The notes under the pieces were generated by a model, which worked only from the letters and a program-made list of their open reading frames with translations, searched no databases and was not told the origin of the DNA. This document shows, piece by piece, positions 8,602 through 17,206 of a stretch of 64,000 bases of DNA. Numbering within the stretch: position 1 is the first letter of the stretch; the number at the start of each line of letters is the position of its first letter. Source of the stretch: ZC4RG25 sp023428365 (GTDB taxonomy: Bacteria; Pseudomonadota; Alphaproteobacteria; Rhizobiales; Hyphomicrobiaceae); assembly GCA_050283925.1 (NCBI GenBank), contig JBNOAI010000003.1, positions 310,001 to 374,000 on the forward strand. Direction: 5' to 3'. The position numbers and the translations under genes are program-made.

Positions 8602-10398
8602 TCAAACCTCGGTGACCTGCCGCCGTTCCGACGTCCCAGTCAATTTGCTGGCGGATGCCTGCCTCCGACCTGAACTGCGTGGTTCGCCATCCGACACAGC
8701 CACGGCTGAAAGATCCAAGCGCCATATTTCTTCGAGAATGCGAAGGAAGCGCGCTTCACGCGTTTTGATTTCAGCTGGCGTCCAGACTTCGATATCGCGG
8801 ATTTCCTGCGTCAGAACAGGCTGATCTGCTTCGCCGGACTTGAAGAAGATAGCCTTCTTGCGCGCGAAATCCTGATTGCTCGCCTTGTCATTCTGCGTGC
8901 GACGCACCAGCACGAGATTGCCGATCGACTGGGCGAGCCTTTCGCGCTCGTCAGCCTCAGGGAACCACGTGCGCCATTGGCTGCTGCGACCCGAGTTCTG
9001 AGGCAAGACATGCTCGACAGTCCAGTCACCTGGGTTAAGTTCCTGCGGTGATCCAGCCAGCTCATCGTTCAGCCGAAGCAGCACCAGCTTACAGGTCTGC
9101 GGATGTCGTTCATGCAGGTTGCGAAGATTGGCCGTGATGTGGCGCTGTTCATCGCGCGATAGCACACAGGGCGACCGTTCGGGGTCAAGAACCGTTCCCC
9201 TCGCGATGGCAGACAGCAGACCGTTCGACCGCGTTGCGCGTTTGCTGGCGCCAATGCACTGCAATCTCAGGGAATATGCGAACGGTTCGATCACCTCCAG
9301 AAACCGCAGCGCCTGTTGCGGATTATTCCGCGAAATATTGAGCCAATGGATCGTCGCCGGAACCCATTCGGAGCTGCCGAGCCAGGATAAATATCGCAGG
9401 CGGCGATTAATCTCGGTCGATTGCAGCGTTCCCTGATGCCCCATCCGGCAGATGACGTCATAAGCATCCGCCAACGGCAGGAGCACATCGAACACGAACG
9501 GCTCACTGCCGCCAACCTCTTCTTTCACTGCCCGGATACCGGCGATGATCGGCAGCTTTCCCTTGCCCTTGATCATCCGCAGGTAGCTGAAGAACGAATC
9601 GAACTCGCCGCCCAGGCGCTGGTCGATTTCATCCCACGCGGCCTCAACCGCGGCAGCGCGTTCGGGCGCCACACCGCCAAGAATCTCCGCCTTCAGAATA
9701 TCCTTGCGCGCCAGCGGCCGGCCGCGATCATTCAGCACCGAGAATAGCCGATGCCCGCGATCGAGATCGCTCGTGACGATGGCGACGACGTGGCAGCTTT
9801 GAAGAACAAACGCAAACAGCCGCCGCCGTTCATCCGGCGACATTGCGGACAATTCGCGCACGAAGTGATCGCGTACATCGACTATGGCCTGCGCGCCTGC
9901 CTCCAGATCGTGAGACTGCGCCGTCGCGTTGCACGCGCCATAGGCCAATGCGTAGTCGATCAGGAAATTGTCGTCGCCGCGCCTCAGCTGAAGTCGAAAG
10001 CCTCGACCGCCGGGAGCAACGATCAGGGCATCCAGGGAATCCTCGATGCCATCCCCTTCGGCCGATGAAACATCGCGCAATGCGGCGAGCAGGATGGTCA
10101 GCGTGGTCAGCCGTTGCTGACCATCTACGATGTCGAGCGTGCGCGGTTCACGAAACGGGCCGTTGTTCCACTCCGAAACGCCTTCCGGATCAGTGAGCAA
10201 GATCGCGCCCAGGAAGTAATCCGGCTCAACCGGCTCTTCCTGATGCGGGCCCAGCGCCATCACGATATCATCGAGAAGCTGCGCAGCTTCCTTGATCGTC
10301 CAAGAGAACCGTCGTTGATAAGCGGGGACCTTGAAGCGAAAAGGGTCGGAAAAGAGGTCGGCGACGCGGAGCGGCGCTGTATGAATACCAGGGAACAT
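8602..10398 (-). CDS. DUF262/DUF1524 protein, GmrSD-like modification-dependent restriction nuclease
   Basis: A 598-residue two-domain protein. The N-terminal DUF262 region has VPAYQRRFSW (residues 24-33) and IVDGQQRLTTL (90-100), the ParB-like nucleotide-binding motif of GmrS. The C-terminal DUF1524 region has DWTVEHVLPQ (His463) with IGNL (492-495) and ND-x3-N (503-508), the His-Asn metal-finger nuclease of GmrD. In phage T4 restriction, GmrSD is a type IV enzyme cutting sugar-modified hydroxymethylcytosine DNA with NTP help. Here both halves are one polypeptide and all key residues are present. It stands alone, with no methylase or BREX/DND genes nearby. A defence role is inferred from family. 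Confidence 0.85.
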   Translation of the reverse strand: MFPGIHTAPLRVADLFSDPFRFKVPAYQRRFSWTIKEAAQLLDDIVMALGPHQEEPVEPDYFLGAILLTDPEGVSEWNNGPFREPRTLDIVDGQQRLTTLTILLAALRDVSSAEGDGIEDSLDALIVAPGGRGFRLQLRRGDDNFLIDYALAYGACNATAQSHDLEAGAQAIVDVRDHFVRELSAMSPDERRRLFAFVLQSCHVVAIVTSDLDRGHRLFSVLNDRGRPLARKDILKAEILGGVAPERAAAVEAAWDEIDQRLGGEFDSFFSYLRMIKGKGKLPIIAGIRAVKEEVGGSEPFVFDVLLPLADAYDVICRMGHQGTLQSTEINRRLRYLSWLGSSEWVPATIHWLNISRNNPQQALRFLEVIEPFAYSLRLQCIGASKRATRSNGLLSAIARGTVLDPERSPCVLSRDEQRHITANLRNLHERHPQTCKLVLLRLNDELAGSPQELNPGDWTVEHVLPQNSGRSSQWRTWFPEADERERLAQSIGNLVLVRRTQNDKASNQDFARKKAIFFKSGEADQPVLTQEIRDIEVWTPAEIKTREARFLRILEEIWRLDLSAVAVSDGEPRSSGRRQASASKLTGTSERRQVTEV

Positions 10399-10579
10399 GT
10401 CTTGTTTTTCGTTTCAGGGTGGGGATAGTCACCCCGCGCGTAGATCCAAAGCCTAGGTTACCATCAGGTTGCATCGACTGATAGTCAGCGGTGGTTGAAT
10501 CGAGGTTTTCCACAGCGCCGCGTGCAGAAGCGCACCACACAGCCGACAGACGGCCCAGATTCCGCCATGGAGGCAGCCC

Positions 10580-10960
10580 TTGGATAGCGAACAATCCGCT
10601 TCAATGATCGGTCAGGTGTTCAAGATCATGACCGCCGCTCAATGGGCACAGGCCGTCGACGACGGAGCGTTCATTGGCTCCAGCGATGATGCGCGGGATG
10701 GTTTCATCCACCTGTCGACGGCTGAACAGGTCTCAGGAACACTTGAACGGCACTTTCGCGGACAAGCGGATCTGGTCCTCGTAGCCTTCGCGGCGTCCGA
10801 TCTCGACGCGACCGCATTGCGTTGGGAGCCGTCACGCGGTGGGGCGCTCTTCCCGCATCTTTATGGCCCCTTGCCGGCGTCCGCCGCGTTGTGGCATACG
10901 CCGCTGCCACTCGGTTCTGACGATGTGCCGCGCATTCCGGGAGATCTGGCAACATGCTGA
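10580..10960 (+). CDS. DUF952 family protein
   Basis: A 126-residue protein with the DUF952 pattern: FKIMTAAQWAQAVDDGAF, then DGFIHLSTAEQV, and a C-terminal FPHLYGPLP. The start is TTG at 10580, supported by GGAGG at 10569-10573 with a 6-base spacer; the next ATG at 10604 has no ribosome site. DUF952 proteins resemble glutathione-S-transferase-linked or ADP-ribosyl-binding small folds, but no reaction is established. The stop overlaps the pyrD start by 7 bases, so the two genes are translationally coupled, an arrangement common in alphaproteobacteria. Confidence 0.88.
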   Translation: MDSEQSASMIGQVFKIMTAAQWAQAVDDGAFIGSSDDARDGFIHLSTAEQVSGTLERHFRGQADLVLVAFAASDLDATALRWEPSRGGALFPHLYGPLPASAALWHTPLPLGSDDVPRIPGDLATC

Positions 10961-12048
10961 AACTTGGTCTGGAACTGGCGCGTCCACTTCTACTGGCTCT
11001 GGAGCCTGAGCAGGCCCATGAGGTGACGCTCAAGTCCCTTGAGGCGGGTCTGTTTCCGCACGCCAGCGAGCCCGATGATCCACGCCTCGCCGTCAACGTT
11101 TGGGATCTGCATTTTCCCAATCCGATCGGCATCGCTGCCGGGTTCGATAAAGACGCCCGCGTTCCGGATGCTATCCTCAAAATGGGCTGCGGATTCGCCG
11201 AAGCCGGCAGCATCACGCCATTACCGCAGTCCGGTAACCCGAAGCCGCGCGTGTTCCGTTTGATTGCAGAGCGCGCAGTGATCAATCGCCTCGGCTTCAA
11301 TAATGGTGGTCATGCAGCGGCGTTGGCACGGCTGCGCAGTCGCCCGCAAAACGGCATCGTCGGCGTCAATATCGGCGCCAACAAGGATGCTGCAGATCGC
11401 ACCGCCGATTACGTCCGGGGCGTGGAAACCTTCTACGACCTCGCAAGCTACCTCGCGATCAACATCTCGTCACCCAATACGCCCGGCCTGCGCGATCTTC
11501 AGGCCCCCGCGGCGCTCGACGAACTTCTCGGCCGCGTTCTGCAGGCCCGGGAACATTTCATTGCAACTGGAGCGCGCAAAGTCCCGATTGTGGTCAAGAT
11601 CGCGCCGGACATTGCCGAAGACGATCTCGCACTGGTCGTCGAGCGGCTGATCGCCAACGGCGTTGACGGCATTTCCATCTCGAACACGACGCTGACCCGA
11701 CCGGCGCTGAGCGATACAGTCGAGGCGCGCGAGACCGGCGGACTGTCCGGCCGGCCGCTGTTCCACCGCTCGACGGTCATGCTGGCGCGCGTGCATCGGC
11801 TGACCGGCGGCCGCATCCCGCTCATTGGCATCGGCGGCATCGACAGTCCCGAGACGGCACTGTCGAAAATCGTGGCCGGCGCAACGCTGCTGCAGCTCTA
11901 TACCGGCCTCATCTACGAGGGACCGGGATTGATCGGACGTATCAAGCAAGGCTTGCTCGATGCCATGACGTGCAAAGCCGGCACGTCGCTGGCCTGCCTC
12001 ACCGGAACCAAGTCCGAGCAATGGGCCAACAAGCCGCTCGATCCCTGA
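10954..12048 (+). CDS. pyrD: dihydroorotate dehydrogenase (quinone), class 2
   Basis: A 364-residue enzyme that oxidises dihydroorotate to orotate at the inner membrane, passing electrons via FMN to quinone (step 4 of pyrimidine synthesis). Family features are NPIGIAAGFDKDA, INRLGFNNGGHAA, the catalytic-Ser loop in INISSPNTPGLRDLQ and the FMN-phosphate loop LIGIGGIDSPETAL. The N-terminal helical extension (LELARPLLLALEPEQAHEV) is the membrane-associating part that marks class 2. It is co-transcribed with the DUF952 gene by a 7-base overlap. The end is 1 base from the convergent MATE gene stop. Confidence 0.95.
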   Translation: MLKLGLELARPLLLALEPEQAHEVTLKSLEAGLFPHASEPDDPRLAVNVWDLHFPNPIGIAAGFDKDARVPDAILKMGCGFAEAGSITPLPQSGNPKPRVFRLIAERAVINRLGFNNGGHAAALARLRSRPQNGIVGVNIGANKDAADRTADYVRGVETFYDLASYLAINISSPNTPGLRDLQAPAALDELLGRVLQAREHFIATGARKVPIVVKIAPDIAEDDLALVVERLIANGVDGISISNTTLTRPALSDTVEARETGGLSGRPLFHRSTVMLARVHRLTGGRIPLIGIGGIDSPETALSKIVAGATLLQLYTGLIYEGPGLIGRIKQGLLDAMTCKAGTSLACLTGTKSEQWANKPLDP

Positions 12049-12049
12049 T

Positions 12050-13417
12050 TTAGGTTGCTCCGGCCGCCGGAAAAGACGACCGGGTGAGAGCCGGATATCG
12101 CCCGAGCAGTGTCAGGGTTCGCGCGATGTAGAAGATCATCGTCGCCGCCCAAAGTCCGTGATTTCCGAACTGAGGTGACAACACAGCCCAGGCCGCAAAG
12201 AAGATCGCGACGCTCACGATCATCATGTTGCGCATGTCGGCCGTTCGCGTCGCGCCGATGAAAACGCCATCGAGCTGGAAACACCAGACGCCAATGATCG
12301 GCGTGAGCATCACCCAGAACAAATAAGCACGTGCCAGCTCGCGCACCTCAGGGCTGGTCGTCATGAAATCTATGATCGTGGGACCCGCCACCCATATCGC
12401 GAGGCTGAGCACGGTTCCGACGACAGCGGCCCAGATCATCGACAGACGGATCGCTTCTTCAAAACGGGCACGAGCACGTGCCCCGATTGCACGCCCAACG
12501 AGGCTTTCAGCGGCGAAAGCGAAGCCATCGAGCAGATTCGACGTTATCACGACCAGCGATTGCAGAATGGCGTTGGCCGCGAGCGTCAAATCCCCTGAAC
12601 GCGCGCCCTGCGCCGTGAAGAACAGCACCACCGTGATTGCGCACAACGTGCGGATCATGATGTCGCTGTTGACCTGAAACGTCCGTTTGATGCGCGCCGC
12701 GCTTAAAACCTGCGCAACAGAGACGACCGCACCCCGGCGCAGCAGCTCACGATAGGCGAGAAACAGGCCAAGAATGGCGGCAGCCCATTCGGAAACCAGC
12801 GCCGCGGTTCCAACCCCGGCCACACCATAGTCCAAGCCCATCACCAGCAGGACGGCCAACAGCATATTCATGACGTTGAGGAAGATCTGCACCCAGAACG
12901 CCAGCCCGGTGCGGCCAAGTCCGATGAACCAACCGAGCAGAGCAAAATTGATGAGACCGGCTGGGGCGGCCCATATGCGGATCTCAAAATAGGTGCGCGC
13001 TGCCTCCTCGACAGCAGCGCTTGCCCCCATGATCTGCAATGCAGCCCACGCGATCAGGGACTGCGTGATGATCATTGCAACTCCGGCAGCGACCGCGACG
13101 ATCAGCGCACGATGCAAGTTTGCGGCAATCTCCGAAGCATCGCGGGCGCCCAACGCCTGGGCAGTCAGCCCCGTGGTTCCCATCCGCAGAAATGCGAAGC
13201 TCCAGTACAGAAAATTGAAGATCGTGGCGCCGACTGCCACGCCGCCGATCAGATGCGGAAGGCCCATCTGACCAATGACGACCGTATCGACAAATCCGAT
13301 CAGCGGTGTCGTCGCATTGGACAACATGATCGGCACGGCGATCAGCAGCACATCGCGGTGAGTGATGGGCTGAGCGGATTTCTCAGCGCCAGCCGCTTCG
13401 GCGTTTCCGTGGCTCAT
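12050..13417 (-). CDS. MATE family efflux transporter
   Basis: A 455-residue, strongly hydrophobic protein with about twelve membrane segments, arranged as two repeats. The opening VLLIAVPIMLSNATTPLIGFVDTVVIGQMG is MATE-like (pairwise repeats around PIMLSN and VDT). It resembles the DinF/NorM branch, which exports cationic compounds against a proton or sodium gradient. The substrate cannot be predicted. It is convergent with pyrD and lies downstream (same strand) of the DUF6460 gene with a 23-base gap, so the two may be co-transcribed. Confidence 0.9.
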   Translation of the reverse strand: MSHGNAEAAGAEKSAQPITHRDVLLIAVPIMLSNATTPLIGFVDTVVIGQMGLPHLIGGVAVGATIFNFLYWSFAFLRMGTTGLTAQALGARDASEIAANLHRALIVAVAAGVAMIITQSLIAWAALQIMGASAAVEEAARTYFEIRIWAAPAGLINFALLGWFIGLGRTGLAFWVQIFLNVMNMLLAVLLVMGLDYGVAGVGTAALVSEWAAAILGLFLAYRELLRRGAVVSVAQVLSAARIKRTFQVNSDIMIRTLCAITVVLFFTAQGARSGDLTLAANAILQSLVVITSNLLDGFAFAAESLVGRAIGARARARFEEAIRLSMIWAAVVGTVLSLAIWVAGPTIIDFMTTSPEVRELARAYLFWVMLTPIIGVWCFQLDGVFIGATRTADMRNMMIVSVAIFFAAWAVLSPQFGNHGLWAATMIFYIARTLTLLGRYPALTRSSFPAAGAT

Positions 13418-13440
13418 GGCTTCAGACGTCGGCCGACTGG

Positions 13441-13722
13441 CTACGGCCGCTTATCATCGGACCGGCGTCCCATGCCCAGCAGCCGCGCGATAAACCAGAT
13501 CGGGAAAACGATGACCGCGCCGATGAGGAAGTACTGGACGATCCACTCAACAGCACCGAAGCCCATATCGTAGATCCGGCGGATCAGCACATCGAGGCGA
13601 TAAATGATATCGGATGGCGTGATGCCGAGCGCCGACAGCACGATGCCCACGATCACCGACAGCAGAATGAGGCGAATAATCACGCCAGCTGGGTTGCCAC
13701 CGAAAAATTGATCGCGATTCAT
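13441..13722 (-). CDS. DUF6460 small membrane protein
   Basis: A 93-residue protein with two membrane segments (about residues 13-31 and 59-82). It starts MNRDQFFGGNPAGVIIRL and ends in a basic tail GMGRRSDDKRP. This matches the DUF6460 family of short alphaproteobacterial membrane proteins of unknown function. It is the first gene before the MATE transporter on the minus strand and is divergent from the large helicase gene. Confidence 0.75.
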   Translation of the reverse strand: MNRDQFFGGNPAGVIIRLILLSVIVGIVLSALGITPSDIIYRLDVLIRRIYDMGFGAVEWIVQYFLIGAVIVFPIWFIARLLGMGRRSDDKRP

Positions 13723-13850
13723 TTCGATCTCGCCCTGTGCCGTACCTTGCGCCGCACCCAGTAGGCTTCTCTAAGAGTGCCGTGAGCCTCTACCATAATT
13801 CGCCGGGCGACTGAACCGGCGTATACTACAATATTGCCCTTGAAGTTTGG

Positions 13851-16403
13851 ATGGCAGGCAAGCGTTTGACATCGCGGAAGAAACCGGCACGCAGCAGCCC
13901 GCTGCTTCCGGACGTTTTCGCACGCTGGTTCGCGCAACGTGGCTGGTCGCTGCGTGAGCATCAGCGTGCGCTCCTGGAGAAGGTTCGTGAGCGCCGCTCG
14001 ACGCTGTTGATCGCCCCGACCGGTGCGGGCAAGACGCTGGCCGGGTTTCTGCCGAGCCTCGCCGAGCTGACAAACGGCGCGCCGGAACGCCAGGGCGCGG
14101 GGTTACATACCCTGTACATCTCTCCGCTGAAGGCGTTGGTGGTCGATGTCGCGCGGAACCTGCTGACGCCAGTCGAGGAAATGCAGCTTCCGATCAGCAT
14201 CGAGACACGCACCGCTGATACGTCCGTCGGGAAGCGGCAGCGGCAGCGCACCAAACCGCCGCATCTATTGCTGACAACGCCGGAGCAAATCGCCCTGCTG
14301 CTCAGCCATTCGGATGCCGCCTACCTGTTCGCCGACCTGCGCACCATCGTCCTCGACGAACTGCATGCCCTGGTCGCCTCGAAGCGTGGCGACCTTCTGG
14401 CCCTCGATCTGGCACGCCTTGCCTCGCTCGCGCCGAACGCCGTGCGCGTCGGCTTGTCGGCCACGGTGGCGCGGCCATCCGAGCTACGTGCCTATCTGAA
14501 GCCGCAGTACGAACCGCACCGCGCCATCCACATGGCCGATCTCGTTGTCACCGGCGGCGGCGTGAAGCCTGACATCAGCATTCTGGAATGTGAAACCCCG
14601 CTGCCATGGGCCGGGCATACGACGGTCTATGCGATCCCCGAGATTTACGCGGCAATCCGCGCCCATCGTCTGTCGCTGCTGTTCGTCAATACGCGCATGC
14701 AGGCTGAACTGCTGTTCCAGGAACTCTGGAAAGCCAACGACGATAATCTGCCCATCGCGCTGCATCACGGCTCGCTCGACGCGACGCAGCGGCGCAAGGT
14801 CGAAGCCGCGATGGCTGCGGGGAAACTGCGGGCAGTCGTCGCGACCTCGACGCTCGATCTCGGTATCGACTGGGGCGACGTCGATCTCGTCATCAACGTC
14901 GGTGCGCCGAAGGGCGCGAGCCGGCTGATCCAGCGCATCGGCCGCGCCAATCACCGACTGGACGAGCCGTCGAAAGCCCTGCTGGTGCCATCGAACCGCT
15001 TCGAAGTGCTGGAATGCCGCGCGGCCCTTGATGCCGCCAAAGCCGGCGTGCAGGATGTCGTCCTGTCGCGCAATGGCGGGCTCGACGTTCTGGCGCAGCA
15101 CATCATGGGCGTCGCCGTCGCCGGACCGTTCAGTCCTGACGAACTTTACGCCGAAGTGCGCTCGGCTCAGCCTTACGCAAATCTCACACGCCGCGACTTC
15201 GACCGTGCCGTCGAATTCGTCACCACCGGTGGCTACGCGCTGCAATCCTACGAACGCTTTGCGCGCCTGCGTCCGACAGACGATGGACGCCTGCGGCTCG
15301 CGCATCCGCGCCTGGCCCAGCAGTATCGGATGAATGCGGGGACAATCGTCGAAAGCCCGATGCTGAAGGTGCGCCTCGTCGGCCGGAAGGGGGCGCCGTC
15401 GCCCAAACGCACACTGCCCGCTTATGGCGGACGTGTCCTCGGTGAGATCGAGGAAGACTTCATCGGCGAACTGGCGCTCGGCGATACATTCGTGTTCGGC
15501 GGCGAGGTGGTGAGGTTCGAGGGGCTGCGCGATACGGACGCATTCGTCTCGCGCGCGTGGTCATCCGACCCGAAAATCCCGAGCTATGCGGGCGGCAAGT
15601 TCCCGCTCTCCACGCATCTGGCGTCGCGGGTGCGGGCGATGCTGGCCAATCCGCGAAGCTGGTCTGGCCTGCCGATGCCGGTTGCCGAATGGCTGGGCCT
15701 GCAACAACGCCGCTCGACGCTGCCGACCGCGGATGAAGTACTGATCGAAACCTTCCCACGCGGTCAGAAGCATCATCTGGTGGCCTATGCCTTCGAAGGT
15801 CGTTTGGCTCATCAATCACTGGGCATGTTGCTGACCCGCCGACTGGAACGCGCCCGCGCGGCACCGCTCGGCTTCGTTGCCAACGACTACGGCCTCGCGA
15901 TTTGGACTGCCCGCGATCTGTCGCAGATGATCGCTAACGGATCTCTCGATCTGGATCGGCTGTTTGCCGAGGATATGCTGGGCGATGATCTCGAAGCCTG
16001 GCTCGCCGAATCCAACCTGATGAAGCGCACCTTCCGGATATGCGCCATCATCGCCGGGCTCATCGAGCGCCGCCATCCCGGCAAGGAAAAGAGCGGCCGG
16101 CAACTCTCGGTCTCGTCGAACTTGGTCTACGATGTGCTGCGCCAGCACGACCCGCAACACATCCTGCTAGAGGCTGCCTGGGCCGATGCGGCAAGCGGCC
16201 TGTTGGACATTTCCCGCCTCGGTAGCTTCCTGCGTCGCATAAAAGGCCGAATCAGGCATCAATCGCTATCGTCCGTGTCGCCGCTCGCCGTCCCCATCCT
16301 GCTGGAAATCGGACGCGAGGCCGTTCACGGCGCGGCACGCGAGGGACTTTTGCGGGATGCAGCCGAGGAATTGATCGCCGAGGCCGTCCGGGAGACTGCC
16401 TGA
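13851..16403 (+). CDS. Lhr-like, ligase-associated DEXH-box DNA repair helicase
   Basis: An 850-residue superfamily 2 helicase. The Walker A motif is APTGAGKT, the DEXH box is LDELHAL, motif III is VGLSATVARP and motif VI is QRIGRANHRLD. The C-terminal half contains the Lhr winged-helix and beta-barrel region. The family is usually found in a repair operon with an ATP-dependent DNA ligase, an MBL-type exonuclease and the PdeM endonuclease. Only pdeM is adjacent here; its ATG overlaps this stop by one base (TGATG). The start ATG at 13851 follows a weak ribosome site. Probable role: 3'-5' DNA unwinding in damage repair. Confidence 0.92.
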   Translation: MAGKRLTSRKKPARSSPLLPDVFARWFAQRGWSLREHQRALLEKVRERRSTLLIAPTGAGKTLAGFLPSLAELTNGAPERQGAGLHTLYISPLKALVVDVARNLLTPVEEMQLPISIETRTADTSVGKRQRQRTKPPHLLLTTPEQIALLLSHSDAAYLFADLRTIVLDELHALVASKRGDLLALDLARLASLAPNAVRVGLSATVARPSELRAYLKPQYEPHRAIHMADLVVTGGGVKPDISILECETPLPWAGHTTVYAIPEIYAAIRAHRLSLLFVNTRMQAELLFQELWKANDDNLPIALHHGSLDATQRRKVEAAMAAGKLRAVVATSTLDLGIDWGDVDLVINVGAPKGASRLIQRIGRANHRLDEPSKALLVPSNRFEVLECRAALDAAKAGVQDVVLSRNGGLDVLAQHIMGVAVAGPFSPDELYAEVRSAQPYANLTRRDFDRAVEFVTTGGYALQSYERFARLRPTDDGRLRLAHPRLAQQYRMNAGTIVESPMLKVRLVGRKGAPSPKRTLPAYGGRVLGEIEEDFIGELALGDTFVFGGEVVRFEGLRDTDAFVSRAWSSDPKIPSYAGGKFPLSTHLASRVRAMLANPRSWSGLPMPVAEWLGLQQRRSTLPTADEVLIETFPRGQKHHLVAYAFEGRLAHQSLGMLLTRRLERARAAPLGFVANDYGLAIWTARDLSQMIANGSLDLDRLFAEDMLGDDLEAWLAESNLMKRTFRICAIIAGLIERRHPGKEKSGRQLSVSSNLVYDVLRQHDPQHILLEAAWADAASGLLDISRLGSFLRRIKGRIRHQSLSSVSPLAVPILLEIGREAVHGAAREGLLRDAAEELIAEAVRETA

Positions 16404-17125
16404 TGCTGGGGCTGAAACCAGAACGCTACGAACTCCGCGACTTCGACACGCAGCCGATTTCGGTCTGCGGCAAGTCGTTTATCGCCGATCAGTCGGGTGC
16501 GTTGTACTGGCCGGCCGAGCGCGCGCTGATCGTCGCCGACCTGCATCTGGAGAAAGGCTCGGCTCATGCCAGCCGTGGCGTCTTGCTGCCGCCCTACGAC
16601 ACACGCCAGACACTTCTCCGGCTTGCGGAAGCTATCGACCGATACGAACCGGAAACGGTCATTGCGCTCGGCGACAGCCTGCACGATTGCGGCGCCGCCG
16701 ATCGCATTTGCGATGACGACATCGATATCCTGAAGATCATGCAGGAAGACCGCCGCTGGATCTGGCTGAACGGCAACCACGATCCGGTCGTGGCCGACAT
16801 TTTTGGCGGCGAATGTGCCCACGAACTCGTACGCGAGGGCATCAAGCTGCGCCACGAACCGCAACCGGGACGGATCACCCATGAGATCGCCGGACATCTG
16901 CATCCCGCCGCCCGTGTCTCGATCTATGGCACCGCCCTGCGCCGGCCGTGCTTCGTCAGCAATGGCCTGCGGCTGATCATGCCCGCCTTTGGTACGTTTA
17001 CGGGGGGGCTTAACGTGCTGGATGACGCCTTCCAGCCGTTGTTCAACGACGACGGTCTGGCCGTTTGGGTGCTAGGCTCGGAAGGCCTTTACCCCGTCGC
17101 AACCCGCCTTTTGCGCCGCGACTAG
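16403..17125 (+). CDS. pdeM: PdeM, ligase-associated metallophosphoesterase/endonuclease
   Basis: A 240-residue calcineurin-like phosphoesterase with a full motif set: IVADLHLEKG (Asp-x-His), GDSLHD, LNGNHDP and GHLHPAA. It is coupled to the helicase gene by a one-base stop/start overlap. In the described family PdeM is a Mn-dependent phosphodiesterase/endonuclease of the Lhr-core DNA repair operon. The ligase and exonuclease genes that normally accompany it are missing from this window. The next gene, argJ, begins 81 bases downstream and is functionally unrelated. Confidence 0.9.
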   Translation: MLGLKPERYELRDFDTQPISVCGKSFIADQSGALYWPAERALIVADLHLEKGSAHASRGVLLPPYDTRQTLLRLAEAIDRYEPETVIALGDSLHDCGAADRICDDDIDILKIMQEDRRWIWLNGNHDPVVADIFGGECAHELVREGIKLRHEPQPGRITHEIAGHLHPAARVSIYGTALRRPCFVSNGLRLIMPAFGTFTGGLNVLDDAFQPLFNDDGLAVWVLGSEGLYPVATRLLRRD

Positions 17126-17206
17126 CTGCCTCCCACGCCGTCCCTATTGATTTGCCGGGTCCGATCTGGTTCTGAGGGGCGTTCCCGTCTGGGCTCGGAG
17201 GTCATC

